Below are positions 9,130-17,576 of a stretch of 64,000 nucleotides of DNA, in pieces. Numbering within the stretch: position 1 is the first letter of the stretch; each line of letters begins with the position of its first letter. The notes beneath the pieces were generated by a model. It searched no databases, was not told where the DNA came from, and worked only from the letters and a program-made list of their open reading frames with translations. A program made the translations under genes and the position numbers. The DNA is from Rhodobium orientis (GTDB lineage Bacteria > Pseudomonadota > Alphaproteobacteria > Rhizobiales > Rhodobiaceae): the NCBI RefSeq assembly GCF_003258835.1, contig NZ_NPEV01000011.1:49410-113409 (forward strand), written 5' to 3'.

Positions 9130-9960
9130 ATGGTCAGCTATATCGAGGCGGCGACGGCTCCGCTTAAAAACACCGGTCAGATACGCCTTTACAGCGACGA
9201 CGGCTTTGAGGGCATGCGCCGAGCCGGCCGCATCGCCGCCGAATGCCTCGACGCCCTTGCCGCCATGGTCGAGCCGGGGGTGACGACCAAGACCCTCGAC
9301 GACTTCATCTTCGCGTTCGGCGTGGAGCGCGGCGCCCTGCCCGCGACGCTGAATTACCGCGGCTACAACAAGGCCTCCTGCACCTCCATCAACCACGTCG
9401 TCTGCCACGGCATCCCCAACGACAAGCCGCTGAAGGAGGGCGACATCGTCAACATCGACGTCACCTTCATCGTCGACGGCTGGCACGGCGATTCCAGCCG
9501 CATGTACCCGGTCGGCACCATCAAGCGCGCCGCCGAACGGCTGATCGACATCACCTACGAATCCATGATGCTCGGCATCGCCGAGGTCCGGCCCGGCGCC
9601 CGCCTCGGCGACATCGGCGCGGCTATCCAGGATTTCGTCGAGGCCCAGCGCTGCTCGGTGGTGCGTGACTTCTGCGGCCACGGCGTCGGGCAACTGTTCC
9701 ACGACGCGCCGAACGTGCTGCACTACGGCAATCGCGGCGACGGGCTGGAACTGAAGCCCGGCATGATCTTCACCATCGAGCCGATGGTCAATCTCGGCCG
9801 TGCCCATGTGAAGGTGCTGGCCGACGGCTGGACCGCGGTGACCCGCGACCGCTCGCTGTCGGCCCAGTTCGAGCACACCGTCGGGGTGACGGAGACCGGC
9901 TGCGAGATCTTCACCCTGTCGCCGGCCGGCCTCGACCGCCCGCCCTACACCGCGGACTAG
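9130..9960 (+). CDS. map: type I methionine aminopeptidase
   Basis: A 276-residue cytosolic metallo-aminopeptidase that removes the initiator methionine. The metal ligands are in place: D in 'NIDVTFIVDGWHGDSSRM', H in 'FCGHGVG', E in 'FTIEPMVNLG' and E in 'AQFEHTVGVTE'. The ATG at 9130 (MVSYIEAATAPL) is chosen because a longer in-frame extension overlaps sfsA and lacks conserved sequence. The sfsA-map-radC order is common in Hyphomicrobiales. Confidence 0.93.
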   Translation: MVSYIEAATAPLKNTGQIRLYSDDGFEGMRRAGRIAAECLDALAAMVEPGVTTKTLDDFIFAFGVERGALPATLNYRGYNKASCTSINHVVCHGIPNDKPLKEGDIVNIDVTFIVDGWHGDSSRMYPVGTIKRAAERLIDITYESMMLGIAEVRPGARLGDIGAAIQDFVEAQRCSVVRDFCGHGVGQLFHDAPNVLHYGNRGDGLELKPGMIFTIEPMVNLGRAHVKVLADGWTAVTRDRSLSAQFEHTVGVTETGCEIFTLSPAGLDRPPYTAD

Positions 9961-9981
9961 GCCCGCAAAAGGGGCTCGCCC

Positions 9982-10692
9982 ATGGCAAAGGATGGCGACG
10001 GCTTTTCAGAAGCAAGCGCCAGGCCGCATTTCCATGGCCACCGCCAGCGCCTGAAGCAGCGTTTCCGCGACTCCGGGCCGGAAGCCCTCGCCGACTACGA
10101 GATGCTGGAACTGGTGCTGTTTCGCACCATCCCCCGCCGCGACACCAAGCCGATCGCCAAGGCCCTGATCGCCCGCTTCGGCTCCTTCGCCGAAGTGCTG
10201 ACGGCGCCGGCCGCACGCCTTGCCGAGGTCGAGGGCATCGGCGAGGCTACGATCACCGACCTCAAGGTCGTCCAGGCCGCGTCGGAGCGCATCCTGCGCG
10301 GCCAGGTCCGCAACAAGCAGCTCCTCACCTCCTGGTCGGAAGTCATCGAATACTGCCGCGGAACCATGGCGTTTTCCGAACGCGAGGAGTTCCGCATCCT
10401 GTTCCTCGACAAGAAGAACGCGCTGATCGCCGACGAACTGCAGCAGAGCGGCACGGTCGACCACACGCCGGTCTATCCGCGCGAGATCGTCAAACGGGCG
10501 CTGGAGGTCTCCGCGACCGCCATCATCCTCGTCCACAACCACCCCTCGGGCGATCCGACCCCGTCGCGTGCCGACATCCAGATGACCAAGCAGATCGTCG
10601 AGATCGCCAAGTCGCTCGGCATCGCCGTCCACGATCACATCATCGTCGCGCGCAACGGCCATACGAGCTTTCGCGGCCTGCAACTGATCTGA
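9982..10692 (+). CDS. radC: RadC family JAB-domain protein
   Basis: A 236-residue RadC/UPF0758 protein. It has an N-terminal helix-hairpin-helix region ('[14 protein letters not shown]', about residues 81-94) and a C-terminal JAB1/MPN-type metalloprotease-like domain with the metal motif E...'[14 protein letters not shown]' (about 181-194). Despite the historic name, a direct role in DNA repair is not established. Its start is 21 bases after the map stop codon, suggesting co-transcription. Confidence 0.93.
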   Translation: MAKDGDGFSEASARPHFHGHRQRLKQRFRDSGPEALADYEMLELVLFRTIPRRDTKPIAKALIARFGSFAEVLTAPAARLAEVEGIGEATITDLKVVQAASERILRGQVRNKQLLTSWSEVIEYCRGTMAFSEREEFRILFLDKKNALIADELQQSGTVDHTPVYPREIVKRALEVSATAIILVHNHPSGDPTPSRADIQMTKQIVEIAKSLGIAVHDHIIVARNGHTSFRGLQLI

Positions 10693-10870
10693 ACCGGCTA
10701 CCGCATCCGCTCTCATACCATTGTATACACCGGATGTTTTTGCCCCCCTGTTTCTTGGGGGTTCTCTAAGCATGTTGTGTTAACCCTTGTCAGTTAAAAG
10801 GATTTTGTAATTCGAAACCAATTCCATCCCGATCCCGCCGCGGGTGTCGCGGGACCAAGGGGCAAAGAGT

Positions 10871-13201
10871 GTGACGAGTGCAACCCTGGATGGATCCGGC
10901 CCTGCAGTGAAGAAGCGCGCAACGCGTCTCATCAGTGCCCGGATCGTCCTTCCGATATCCTTGCTGGTCGCAAGCGTCGTCATCGTTGCGGTCGTTGCGA
11001 TCGCGTTCTGGGCACGCCAGTCGGACCAGGCGACGATCCAGCGCGACACCGTCGCCGTCAGCAACGCCCTCAACGCCCTCATCGAACGGCTCCCCCAGGA
11101 ACAGCAGAGCGTCTTTTCCGGCGACGAGGCCTACAAGAAGATCGTCCTCGACTTCGACCAGCTCTGGACCCACCGCAACATCGGCCAGCAGCTCTACCGC
11201 ATCCACGGCCATGACGTCATTGCCGTCGTCTCCGCCCACCAGCGGCCCCTCTACCTGATGGCGGACGGCCGCAAGCTGCCGGAAACGGAATACGAGCGCT
11301 ACCGCGGCGAGCTCGCCCATCTGGTCACCGAGGTCCAGAAGACCAACCGCAATTTCCTGATCCAGAGCATCGCCACCCATGACGACGGCGCACCGTTGCG
11401 CGGTGTCGGCCCGAGCAAGCTCGTCAACAAGCTCCACGCCGTCGACCTGGTCCTCATCGACGGCCGGGTCGGGGTCGCCAGCGTCATGGCGGTGACGCCG
11501 ACGATCACGCCGAAGATCCTCGATCTGCGCCCGACCTCGATGGTCATCAGCGTCAAGTTCCTGTCCCGGCCCGTGCTCGACCAGATCGGCTCCGGCGCCG
11601 TGGTCAATTCGCTCCACATCCATTCGGTCAACGAGGAGACGCCGCCGCAGATCAAGGCCCGCTTCCACGAAGGTCCCGGCGAGATCCCGCTGATCGACAA
11701 CAGCGGCCGGCACCTCGGCGTCCTGCACTGGTTCTCCGAATTGCCCGGCACCGTGCTCGCCGCCAAGGCGAGCCCGCTCGTCATACTGGCGATCCTGACC
11801 CTCGTCGCGCTGACGATCTTCATCCTCAACACCGCGCGCCGGGCCGCCCGCGAGGTCGAGGCCAGCGAGGCCAAGGCCCGCCACGACGCCATGCACGACC
11901 AGCTCACCGGGCTGCCGAACCGCAGCTACCTGGCGCTGCAGCTCGCCGACACGCTGAAGGTGGCGATCCCGGGCAATCTCCAGATCGGCTGCGTCCGGCT
12001 CGATCTGGACGGCTTCACCGAGATCAACGACATCTACGGCCACAAGGCAGGCGACCAGCTCATTGTCGGCATTTCGAGGCGCCTGCGCACGGCCATCGGG
12101 CCGCAGGCCTTCCTGTCCCGCGCCGGCGGCGACGAGTTCGCCATCCTGGTGATGGGCATCGGCGACACCGACGACATGATGACGATCTGCGAGAAGATCA
12201 TGGAGGCGGTGCGCGAGCCCTTTGCCATCGATGGCAACCGGCTGGTCGCCATTGGTAGTATCGGCTTTGCCGTCGCGCCCGATCACGGCACGTCGGCGGA
12301 AGAGATCCTGCGCCGCGCCGACATGGCGCTGCACGCCGCCAAGAAGAAGCACGACAACCGCATCGTCCAATATTTCGCCGCCATCGAGGACCACGTGCAC
12401 GAGCGCCAGCGCCTCGTCCACGATTTGCGCGAAGCGCTGACCAACGGCGAGCTTTATGTCTGCTACCAGCCGCTCGTCAGCGCCGACGAGCTGTCCATGG
12501 TCAGCGTCGAGTCGCTCCTGCGCTGGCGCCATCCGACCCGCGGCGAGATCACCCCTGCCCTGTTCATTCCGATCGCCGAGGAATTCGGCATGATCGACGA
12601 GATCGGCCGCTGGGTGCTGGAGACCTCCTGCCGCGAGGCCCGCCACTGGAACGACCTGTCGGTCGCCGTCAACATCTCGCCGATGCACCTGAGCCAGCCG
12701 GACTTCGTCGACCAGGTCATCGACATCACCGCCCGCACCGGCTTCGATCCCAAACGCCTGGTGATCGAGGTGACGGAAGGCATCATGCTGGAATACGCCG
12801 ATGCGGCACGCCGGGTCTTCGACCAGCTCCGCTCCGTCGGCATCAAGATCGCCCTCGACGATTTCGGCACCGGCTATTCGAGCCTCAGCTATCTGGAAGA
12901 GTTCCGCTTCGACAAGCTGAAGATCGACCGCTCGTTCCTGCGCAACCTGGAAACCTCTCCGGAAGCCGCCGCCATCGTCCACACCATCATCGGCCTCGGC
13001 AACACCCTCAACACGACCATCGTCGCCGAGGGCGTGGAGACCGAGGCCCATTGCCGGTTCCTGCAGGCCGCCGGCTGCAACGAGCTGCAGGGCTTCCTGT
13101 TCTCAAAGCCGGTGACCGCGCCGCAGATCATGCGCCGCATGATGATGGAGCAGGCCGTCAACCGGGACCTGGAGTTCCTCCGCGTCGCGCAAGGAGCGTG
13201 A
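10871..13201 (+). CDS. CHASE4-GGDEF-EAL cyclic-di-GMP signalling protein
   Basis: A 776-residue membrane protein made of an N-terminal transmembrane helix (about residues 18-43), a periplasmic CHASE4-like sensor region, a second helix (about 290-312), a GGDEF domain with an intact AGGDEF loop (about residues 418-423), and an EAL domain. The EAL motif reads ESL ('VESLLRW'), but the metal and catalytic residues look complete: 'VNISPMHL', 'IEVTEG', 'DDFGTGYSSL', 'KIDRSF', 'AEGVETEA'. Both synthesis and breakdown of cyclic-di-GMP are thus possible. The GTG at 10871 is preceded by AAGGGGC; another GTG at 10844 would add nine residues but lacks a binding site. Gene stands alone. Confidence 0.88.
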   Translation: MTSATLDGSGPAVKKRATRLISARIVLPISLLVASVVIVAVVAIAFWARQSDQATIQRDTVAVSNALNALIERLPQEQQSVFSGDEAYKKIVLDFDQLWTHRNIGQQLYRIHGHDVIAVVSAHQRPLYLMADGRKLPETEYERYRGELAHLVTEVQKTNRNFLIQSIATHDDGAPLRGVGPSKLVNKLHAVDLVLIDGRVGVASVMAVTPTITPKILDLRPTSMVISVKFLSRPVLDQIGSGAVVNSLHIHSVNEETPPQIKARFHEGPGEIPLIDNSGRHLGVLHWFSELPGTVLAAKASPLVILAILTLVALTIFILNTARRAAREVEASEAKARHDAMHDQLTGLPNRSYLALQLADTLKVAIPGNLQIGCVRLDLDGFTEINDIYGHKAGDQLIVGISRRLRTAIGPQAFLSRAGGDEFAILVMGIGDTDDMMTICEKIMEAVREPFAIDGNRLVAIGSIGFAVAPDHGTSAEEILRRADMALHAAKKKHDNRIVQYFAAIEDHVHERQRLVHDLREALTNGELYVCYQPLVSADELSMVSVESLLRWRHPTRGEITPALFIPIAEEFGMIDEIGRWVLETSCREARHWNDLSVAVNISPMHLSQPDFVDQVIDITARTGFDPKRLVIEVTEGIMLEYADAARRVFDQLRSVGIKIALDDFGTGYSSLSYLEEFRFDKLKIDRSFLRNLETSPEAAAIVHTIIGLGNTLNTTIVAEGVETEAHCRFLQAAGCNELQGFLFSKPVTAPQIMRRMMMEQAVNRDLEFLRVAQGA

Positions 13202-13203
13202 GC

Positions 13204-13224
13204 AAAAAGGGGCGTGATCGCCCC
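13204..13224 (-). terminator. terminator of the MerR gene
   Basis: Read on the minus strand, GGGGCG (13224-13219), loop ATCA and CGCCCC (13214-13209) form a 6-bp GC stem followed directly by TTTTT (13208-13204). It lies 12 bases after the MerR stop codon and may also end the opposing GGDEF-EAL transcript. Confidence 0.65.
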
Positions 13225-13235
13225 CCGCCGCGTCT

Positions 13236-13640
13236 TCAGCCGTCCGCATGATCGGCGTGGCCGGCCAGGTCGTCGAGGATCGGACAGTCCGGCCGGTCAT
13301 CCCCGTGACAGCACTCCACCAGCTTTGCCAGCGTCGTGCGAAGGCTTTGGAGTTCCGCCATGCGCGCGTCGATGTCCTCGATCCGCGCCCGCGCCAGGGC
13401 CTTGACGTCGGCGCTCGCCCGGTGCTTGTCCTCATAGAGCGACAACAGGTGCCGGCAGTCGTCGATGGAAAAGCCGAGCCCGCGCGCGCGCTTCAGGAAC
13501 TGCAGCTTGTGCACATCGCTGGCGTCGTAGTCGCGATAACCGTTGTCCCGCCGCCCGGGCGCGACAAGGCCGATCTCCTCATAGTAGCGGATGGTCTTTG
13601 CCGGCAGCGCCGACCGGCGTGCCGCCTGGCCGATATTCAT
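13236..13640 (-). CDS. MerR-family regulator, CueR-like (copper-responsive)
   Basis: A 134-residue MerR regulator: N-terminal helix-turn-helix 'MNIGQAARRSALPAKTIRYY' with the family 'RYYEEIGL', a long dimerisation helix, and a C-terminal metal loop with two cysteines in the 'CCHGDDRPDC' segment (about residues 111-120). The C-x7-C spacing and the 'CPIL' ending fit Cu(I)/Ag(I) sensors of the CueR/HmrR type. The start at 13640 is preferred over a longer frame that adds nine unconserved residues. No copper ATPase or chaperone gene lies next to it, so the target is elsewhere or is the small gene cluster upstream. Confidence 0.85.
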   Translation of the reverse strand: MNIGQAARRSALPAKTIRYYEEIGLVAPGRRDNGYRDYDASDVHKLQFLKRARGLGFSIDDCRHLLSLYEDKHRASADVKALARARIEDIDARMAELQSLRTTLAKLVECCHGDDRPDCPILDDLAGHADHADG

Positions 13641-13737
13641 GGCAGTCTCTCCGGGTCTCGCCGCCACATCCGATCCATATCGCGGCGGCCGATACCCAAC
13701 TAGATCGTTCCAATCACTGGAAGGTCAAGGCGCGCGG

Positions 13738-14232
13738 TCAGACGGGTGCCCGGTAGAGATAGTAGCGCCCGGCCGGGATCGACGCCGGAACGTCGAGCAA
13801 TTCATAGCCCGGCAGGTCCATGGTGAAGCTGGTGACGACGAGGCCGCCCGGCGCCATCAGGCCCGGCACAATCGGCGCCAGCCAGGCCTCGGTCGCCGCA
13901 TTCACCGTGTCGTCGCCGGCGCCGATATCGTTGTGCAGGAGCGCGGCAGGAAGCTTGATCCGCGGCAGGCAGAACGGCAGCGTGTCGCGGATATCGCCGA
14001 GCACCATGTGCTCGCGGTCCGGCAACTGGTCGATGGCGACGGTGGAAAACAGCGTGTCGAAGACGAAGACCTCCCGCCCCGGCAGCCGCGCCTTCAGGTG
14101 ATCGTAGGTCCGGCCGGACCCGAGCCCCAGTTCGATCACCGGCCCGGCGACGCCGTCGACCAGTCCGGCGGCATGGTCGAGCAGGTCGCGCTGCGCCGAC
14201 ATCCGCCGGATGAAGCTGTCGAGGCGGCTCAT
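13738..14232 (-). CDS. class I SAM-dependent methyltransferase-like protein (paralog 1)
   Basis: A 164-residue single-domain protein with the glycine-rich SAM motif 'VIELGLGSGRTYDHL' (about residues 32-46) followed by an acidic strand end 'VFVFDTLF'. A substrate domain is missing, so the substrate is unknown. It resembles the protein encoded at 14631-15128 along its whole length ('MSRL..FI.RM.AQ..LL.H', 'ELGLG.GR..DHL...LPGRE.F.FD', 'PDxEHM..G.IR.TL.FC.PR'), so the two are duplicates. It is the third gene of a tight minus-strand group: methyltransferase, cyclophilin-like protein, methyltransferase. Confidence 0.7.
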   Translation of the reverse strand: MSRLDSFIRRMSAQRDLLDHAAGLVDGVAGPVIELGLGSGRTYDHLKARLPGREVFVFDTLFSTVAIDQLPDREHMVLGDIRDTLPFCLPRIKLPAALLHNDIGAGDDTVNAATEAWLAPIVPGLMAPGGLVVTSFTMDLPGYELLDVPASIPAGRYYLYRAPV

Positions 14233-14256
14233 GCGCTGGGTCCGGCCATCACCGCG

Positions 14257-14634
14257 TCAGTCGGCCCGGCGCACGACGACGCGGTCGCCGGCAACGACGG
14301 TGGCAAGGTCGCGCACGTCGCCGTCGGCATCGGCAAAGACGTTGACCGGCGCGGCCAGCCGGATTTCGTCCTCAAGCGACAGCGGCGTCGGCCCGAAGCC
14401 GATGGCGATGATCCGGCCCTCCGGCCAGAACGCGATCTCGCCGGCCTCGACCACCTCCTTGGCGTCCGGCTCCAGGTCGGCGTCGGTCGGCATGGAGAAA
14501 TAGACCTCATCGCCCCAGGTCAGCACCGGCGCATCCTCCGGCAGCATCGCCCAGACGGCGTCGGCCATCGGCGTGTCGCGCAGCGTCGCCGTCAGCGTCA
14601 CGCCGGGAAACTCGAAAACGATCTTGCGGCTCAT
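14257..14634 (-). CDS. cyclophilin-like fold protein (TM1367/DUF369-like)
   Basis: A 125-residue protein of the bacterial cyclophilin-like fold family. Recognisable parts are the N-terminal strand pair 'KIVFEFPGVTLTATLRDTP', 'GDEVYFSMP' (about residues 40-48) and 'GEIAFWPEGRIIAIGFGPTP' (about 64-83), the last being the family hallmark. Proline isomerase activity has not been shown for this family. It overlaps the upstream methyltransferase gene by ATGA and is followed after 24 bases by the second methyltransferase, so all three are likely made together. Confidence 0.75.
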   Translation of the reverse strand: MSRKIVFEFPGVTLTATLRDTPMADAVWAMLPEDAPVLTWGDEVYFSMPTDADLEPDAKEVVEAGEIAFWPEGRIIAIGFGPTPLSLEDEIRLAAPVNVFADADGDVRDLATVVAGDRVVVRRAD

Positions 14635-15128
14635 GGCATCCCCCTCTTTTGAAAGAGCTGGTGCTGGCAGGCCTCGGTGCCCTCCGGCTTGGCGACGACG
14701 TCGAAGGCCGGCAGGTCGAGGGCAAGGTCGGAGAGGACATATCCGCCCGGCGCCACCCGCTCCGCGATCAGCGGCGACAGCCAGTGGACGATCGCCAGTT
14801 CGGCCGTCTCGTCGGCGGTGCCGAGATCGATATTGACGAGCGCCGCCGGCCGCCTCACCCGCGGCCCGCAGAATTTCAGCGTCTCGCGGATTTCCCCGAC
14901 GATCATGTGCTCGCCATCGGGCACGCAGCTCGGATGCGCCGTGATCGACCGGTCGAAGGCGAAGATCTCTCGCCCCGGCAGGATCTCGCGCAAATGGTCG
15001 AACGATCGTCCGTTGCCGAGGCCGAGTTCCAGCACCGGTCCCGGAACGTCGGCGATCAGGCGCGCCGTGTGCTCCAGGAGGCGTTTCTGCGCGACCATGC
15101 GGTCAATGAAGGCTTCAAGTCGGCTCAT
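14631..15128 (-). CDS. class I SAM-dependent methyltransferase-like protein (paralog 2)
   Basis: A 165-residue paralog of the protein at 13738-14232, with SAM motif 'VLELGLGNGRSFDHL' (about residues 32-46) and acidic 'IFAFDRS' after it. The start at 15128 (MSRLEAF) is chosen because it aligns with the paralog's start; a longer frame adds ten residues. The stop codon overlaps the start of the cyclophilin-like gene. The C-terminus differs most between the paralogs, which may mean different targets. Confidence 0.7.
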   Translation of the reverse strand: MSRLEAFIDRMVAQKRLLEHTARLIADVPGPVLELGLGNGRSFDHLREILPGREIFAFDRSITAHPSCVPDGEHMIVGEIRETLKFCGPRVRRPAALVNIDLGTADETAELAIVHWLSPLIAERVAPGGYVLSDLALDLPAFDVVAKPEGTEACQHQLFQKRGMP

Positions 15129-15218
15129 GGGTCTGCGAAAGGCAAGTTCGGGTGACACAGGCCCGCACCCTTGCCGCAGGGATCGAGCAGGGTCAAACGG
15201 TTTGTCGGCAAAAGCGCC

Positions 15219-15554
15219 TCAGCGCGGCGCCTGGATCGACCGCAGATAGGCGATGAAGGCATCGATGTCCTCGGGGTCGAGCTCGACCTCCGGCATGTCG
15301 GGATGGCCGGTGATGATGCCCTCGGCGAGCGCCTCCTCCAGCAGGCCCACATCGTAGCGCGCGCCGAGGTCGCGGAACGCCGGCGCCTCCGGCAGGGCAT
15401 TCTCGTCGTCGGCGGCGATGGCATGGCAGGACGCGCAGTGCTCCCTGGCGATGGCAAGGCCGCGCTCCTCGGGCGACGGAGGCTCGTCGCAGGCGGCAGG
15501 CATGCCGCCCAGAAGCGCCGCCAGCGCGGCAGCCCATACCTTTTTATGTGCCAT
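15219..15554 (-). CDS. small class I cytochrome c, probable lipoprotein
   Basis: A 111-residue exported mono-haem cytochrome c. The signal sequence ends in 'LLGGMPAAC', which fits a lipobox with Cys about residue 22, so it may be anchored to a membrane. The haem site is CASCH (about residues 40-44) and a distal Met ligand is likely in 'GHPDMPEV' (about 84-91). The C-terminal 'EDIDAFIAYLRSI' is typical of class I cytochromes c. The redox partner is unknown; no oxidase or dehydrogenase gene is adjacent. Confidence 0.82.
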   Translation of the reverse strand: MAHKKVWAAALAALLGGMPAACDEPPSPEERGLAIAREHCASCHAIAADDENALPEAPAFRDLGARYDVGLLEEALAEGIITGHPDMPEVELDPEDIDAFIAYLRSIQAPR

Positions 15555-15667
15555 CGTTCCTCCCCCGTTTTGGCCATCATTCGCCGGGCGTCGGCGATTC
15601 CACAACCGGCGAAATGTCTCGCCGCCGCGCCGTGGCCGCGGGGGAATGGCGGTGCTTCCGGACCTCG

Positions 15668-16453
15668 CTACCCGCCGAGGAACCCGAGCACCACCTCGTT
15701 GAAGATGTTCGCCTGCTCGATGTTGGACAGATGCGCCGCATTGTCGAGGATGGCGAGGCGCGCGCCGGGGATCGCCTGGTGGATGGCGCGCGCCTGATCC
15801 GGCGGCGTTGCGGGGTCGTCCGCCCCGACGACGACGAGGGTCGGCGCTTCGATGCTGCGGATCGCGGTCCTCTGGTCCATGTCGCGCAGCGCCTCGCAGG
15901 TCGCCGCGTAGCCCTCGCCGGGCGTGGCCACGATCATCTCGCGGACCTTTTCGACGGCCTCCGGCGAGGCTTCGCGGAACGCGGCCGTGAACCAGCGCTC
16001 CAGGATCGCCGGCGCCATCGCCTGAAGGCCCTTGTCGCGCGCGGTGGCGGCCCGTTCGTTCCAGAGCTCCGGCGGCGGCATGTATGCCGCAGTGTCGGCC
16101 AGCACCAGCTTGTCGATCCGCTCCGGATGCTTTGAGCCGAGCCACATGCCGAGCATGCCGCCCTTGGAAAGCCCGCACCACGACACCTTATCGAGACCGA
16201 GCGCATCGAGGAGGGCGACCACGTCCTTGCCGAGGCGATCGAGCGAATAGGGGCCCTCCGGCGCCGCCGACTTGCCGTGACCGCGGTCGTCGTAGCGCAG
16301 GAGGTGGAACCTTTCGCCGAAGGCCGCGACCTGGTCGTCCCACATGCCGAGGCTGGCGCCGAGCGAGTTGGAGAGCACCAGCACCGGCCCGTCCTCCTTG
16401 CCGGCCCATTCGTAGTAGAGCGTCGTTCCGTCGTCCGTGTCGATCGTCGGCAT
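15668..16453 (-). CDS. alpha/beta-hydrolase, 3-oxoadipate enol-lactonase-like
   Basis: A 261-residue alpha/beta-hydrolase closest in pattern to PcaD (3-oxoadipate enol-lactonase): 'LSNSLGASLGMWDDQVAAF' near residue 30, 'YDDRGHGKS', nucleophile Ser in 'CGLSKGGM' (about residues 94-101), Asp in 'VVGADDPATP' and His in 'DNAAHLSN'. The start at 16453 is used; an ATG at 16468 is also plausible. No other protocatechuate pathway genes (pcaBCGH) are nearby, so a role in beta-ketoadipate breakdown is not supported by context and another ester or lactone substrate is possible. Confidence 0.75.
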   Translation of the reverse strand: MPTIDTDDGTTLYYEWAGKEDGPVLVLSNSLGASLGMWDDQVAAFGERFHLLRYDDRGHGKSAAPEGPYSLDRLGKDVVALLDALGLDKVSWCGLSKGGMLGMWLGSKHPERIDKLVLADTAAYMPPPELWNERAATARDKGLQAMAPAILERWFTAAFREASPEAVEKVREMIVATPGEGYAATCEALRDMDQRTAIRSIEAPTLVVVGADDPATPPDQARAIHQAIPGARLAILDNAAHLSNIEQANIFNEVVLGFLGG

Positions 16454-16628
16454 GGGAGCATCCTTCATCGGTGCGTTGCATTTGCGCCGGAGTTTGGCAA
16501 ACCTTGGGGCCGCGGGCAAAGGCCCCGCCGCCGGCACCGGCATTTTCGCCGCAATCGACCGGCGACAATGCGGCCAAATCGCCTATAGTGCGCGCGATAA
16601 GAAAAGAACCTGACGGAGAGGAGAACGC

Positions 16629-17576
16629 ATGACGGTCGAAGCGCCCGCCCCTGCCGGATCGCCCACCCTTCCCGCATCCATCGACGAGACCGAGACGCTC
16701 TTGCGCTCGGCCGGCTATATCGCCGACCGCTCGCTGGCGACCGTGCTCTATCTCTCCTTGAAGATGAACCGGCCGCTGTTCCTGGAAGGCGAGGCCGGCG
16801 TCGGCAAGACCGAGATTGCCAAGGTGCTGTCGGCGACGCTCGGCCGCTCGCTGATCCGCCTGCAATGCTATGAGGGCCTCGACGTCTCCACCGCCGTCTA
16901 CGAGTGGAACTACGCCGCCCAGATGGTCGAGATCCGCATCGCCGAAGCGGCGGGAGAGACCGACCGCGAAATGCTCGGCAAGGACGTCTTTTCCGAACGC
17001 TTCCTGATCAAGCGGCCGGTCCTGCAGGCCCTGGAACCCGATCTCGGCGGCGCACCGATCTTCCTCATCGACGAACTGGACCGCGCCGACGAAGCGTTCG
17101 AGGCGTTCCTTTTGGAGGTGCTCTCCGACCACCAGGTGACGATCCCGGAAATCGGCACCATCCATGCCTCCCAGCCGCCCATCGTCGTCATCACCACCAA
17201 CCGCACCCGCGAGATCCACGACGCCCTGAAGCGGCGCTGCCTCTACCACTGGGTCGACTATCCGACGGCCGAACGCGAGCTGGAAATCGTCACCACCAAG
17301 GTGCCCGGCGTCGACGACCGGCTGTCGCGCGAGATCGTCGCCTTCGTGCAGATGCTGCGCGCCGAGGAGGACCTGTTCAAGCAGCCGGGCGTCGCCGAAA
17401 CGCTGGACTGGGCGACGGCGCTGACCGAGTTGGACCAGCTCGCCCTCGACCCGGAAACCGTCTCCGACACCCTCGGCGTGCTGTTGAAATACCAGGACGA
17501 CATCGACCGCATCAAAGGCAGCCGGACCCGACAGATGATCGACGATCTGCGCCGCGAGGTGGCGGCCGGCGCATGA
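16629..17576 (+). CDS. MoxR-family AAA+ ATPase
   Basis: A 315-residue AAA+ ATPase. Walker A is 'EGEAGVGKTEIAK' (about residues 54-66), Walker B 'IFLIDELDRAD' (about 144-154), sensor region 'VVITTNRTREI' (about 187-197). MoxR ATPases act with VWA-domain partners as chaperones that mature metalloenzymes or complexes. The following gene, overlapping by ATGA, encodes such a VWA partner, so the two form a MoxR-VWA pair of the CoxD/CoxE kind. No CO dehydrogenase or other client is encoded in the window. Confidence 0.88.
   Translation: MTVEAPAPAGSPTLPASIDETETLLRSAGYIADRSLATVLYLSLKMNRPLFLEGEAGVGKTEIAKVLSATLGRSLIRLQCYEGLDVSTAVYEWNYAAQMVEIRIAEAAGETDREMLGKDVFSERFLIKRPVLQALEPDLGGAPIFLIDELDRADEAFEAFLLEVLSDHQVTIPEIGTIHASQPPIVVITTNRTREIHDALKRRCLYHWVDYPTAERELEIVTTKVPGVDDRLSREIVAFVQMLRAEEDLFKQPGVAETLDWATALTELDQLALDPETVSDTLGVLLKYQDDIDRIKGSRTRQMIDDLRREVAAGA

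Noticed and set aside
12508..12528. ESL instead of EAL as evidence that the phosphodiesterase domain is dead
   Set aside because: The catalytic Glu is kept and the other metal and base residues are present; ExL variants are often active.
10790..13051. A 753-codon minus-strand frame opposite the GGDEF-EAL gene
   Set aside because: Low-complexity acidic composition typical for the complement of a GC-rich gene; the plus-strand gene has full domain support.
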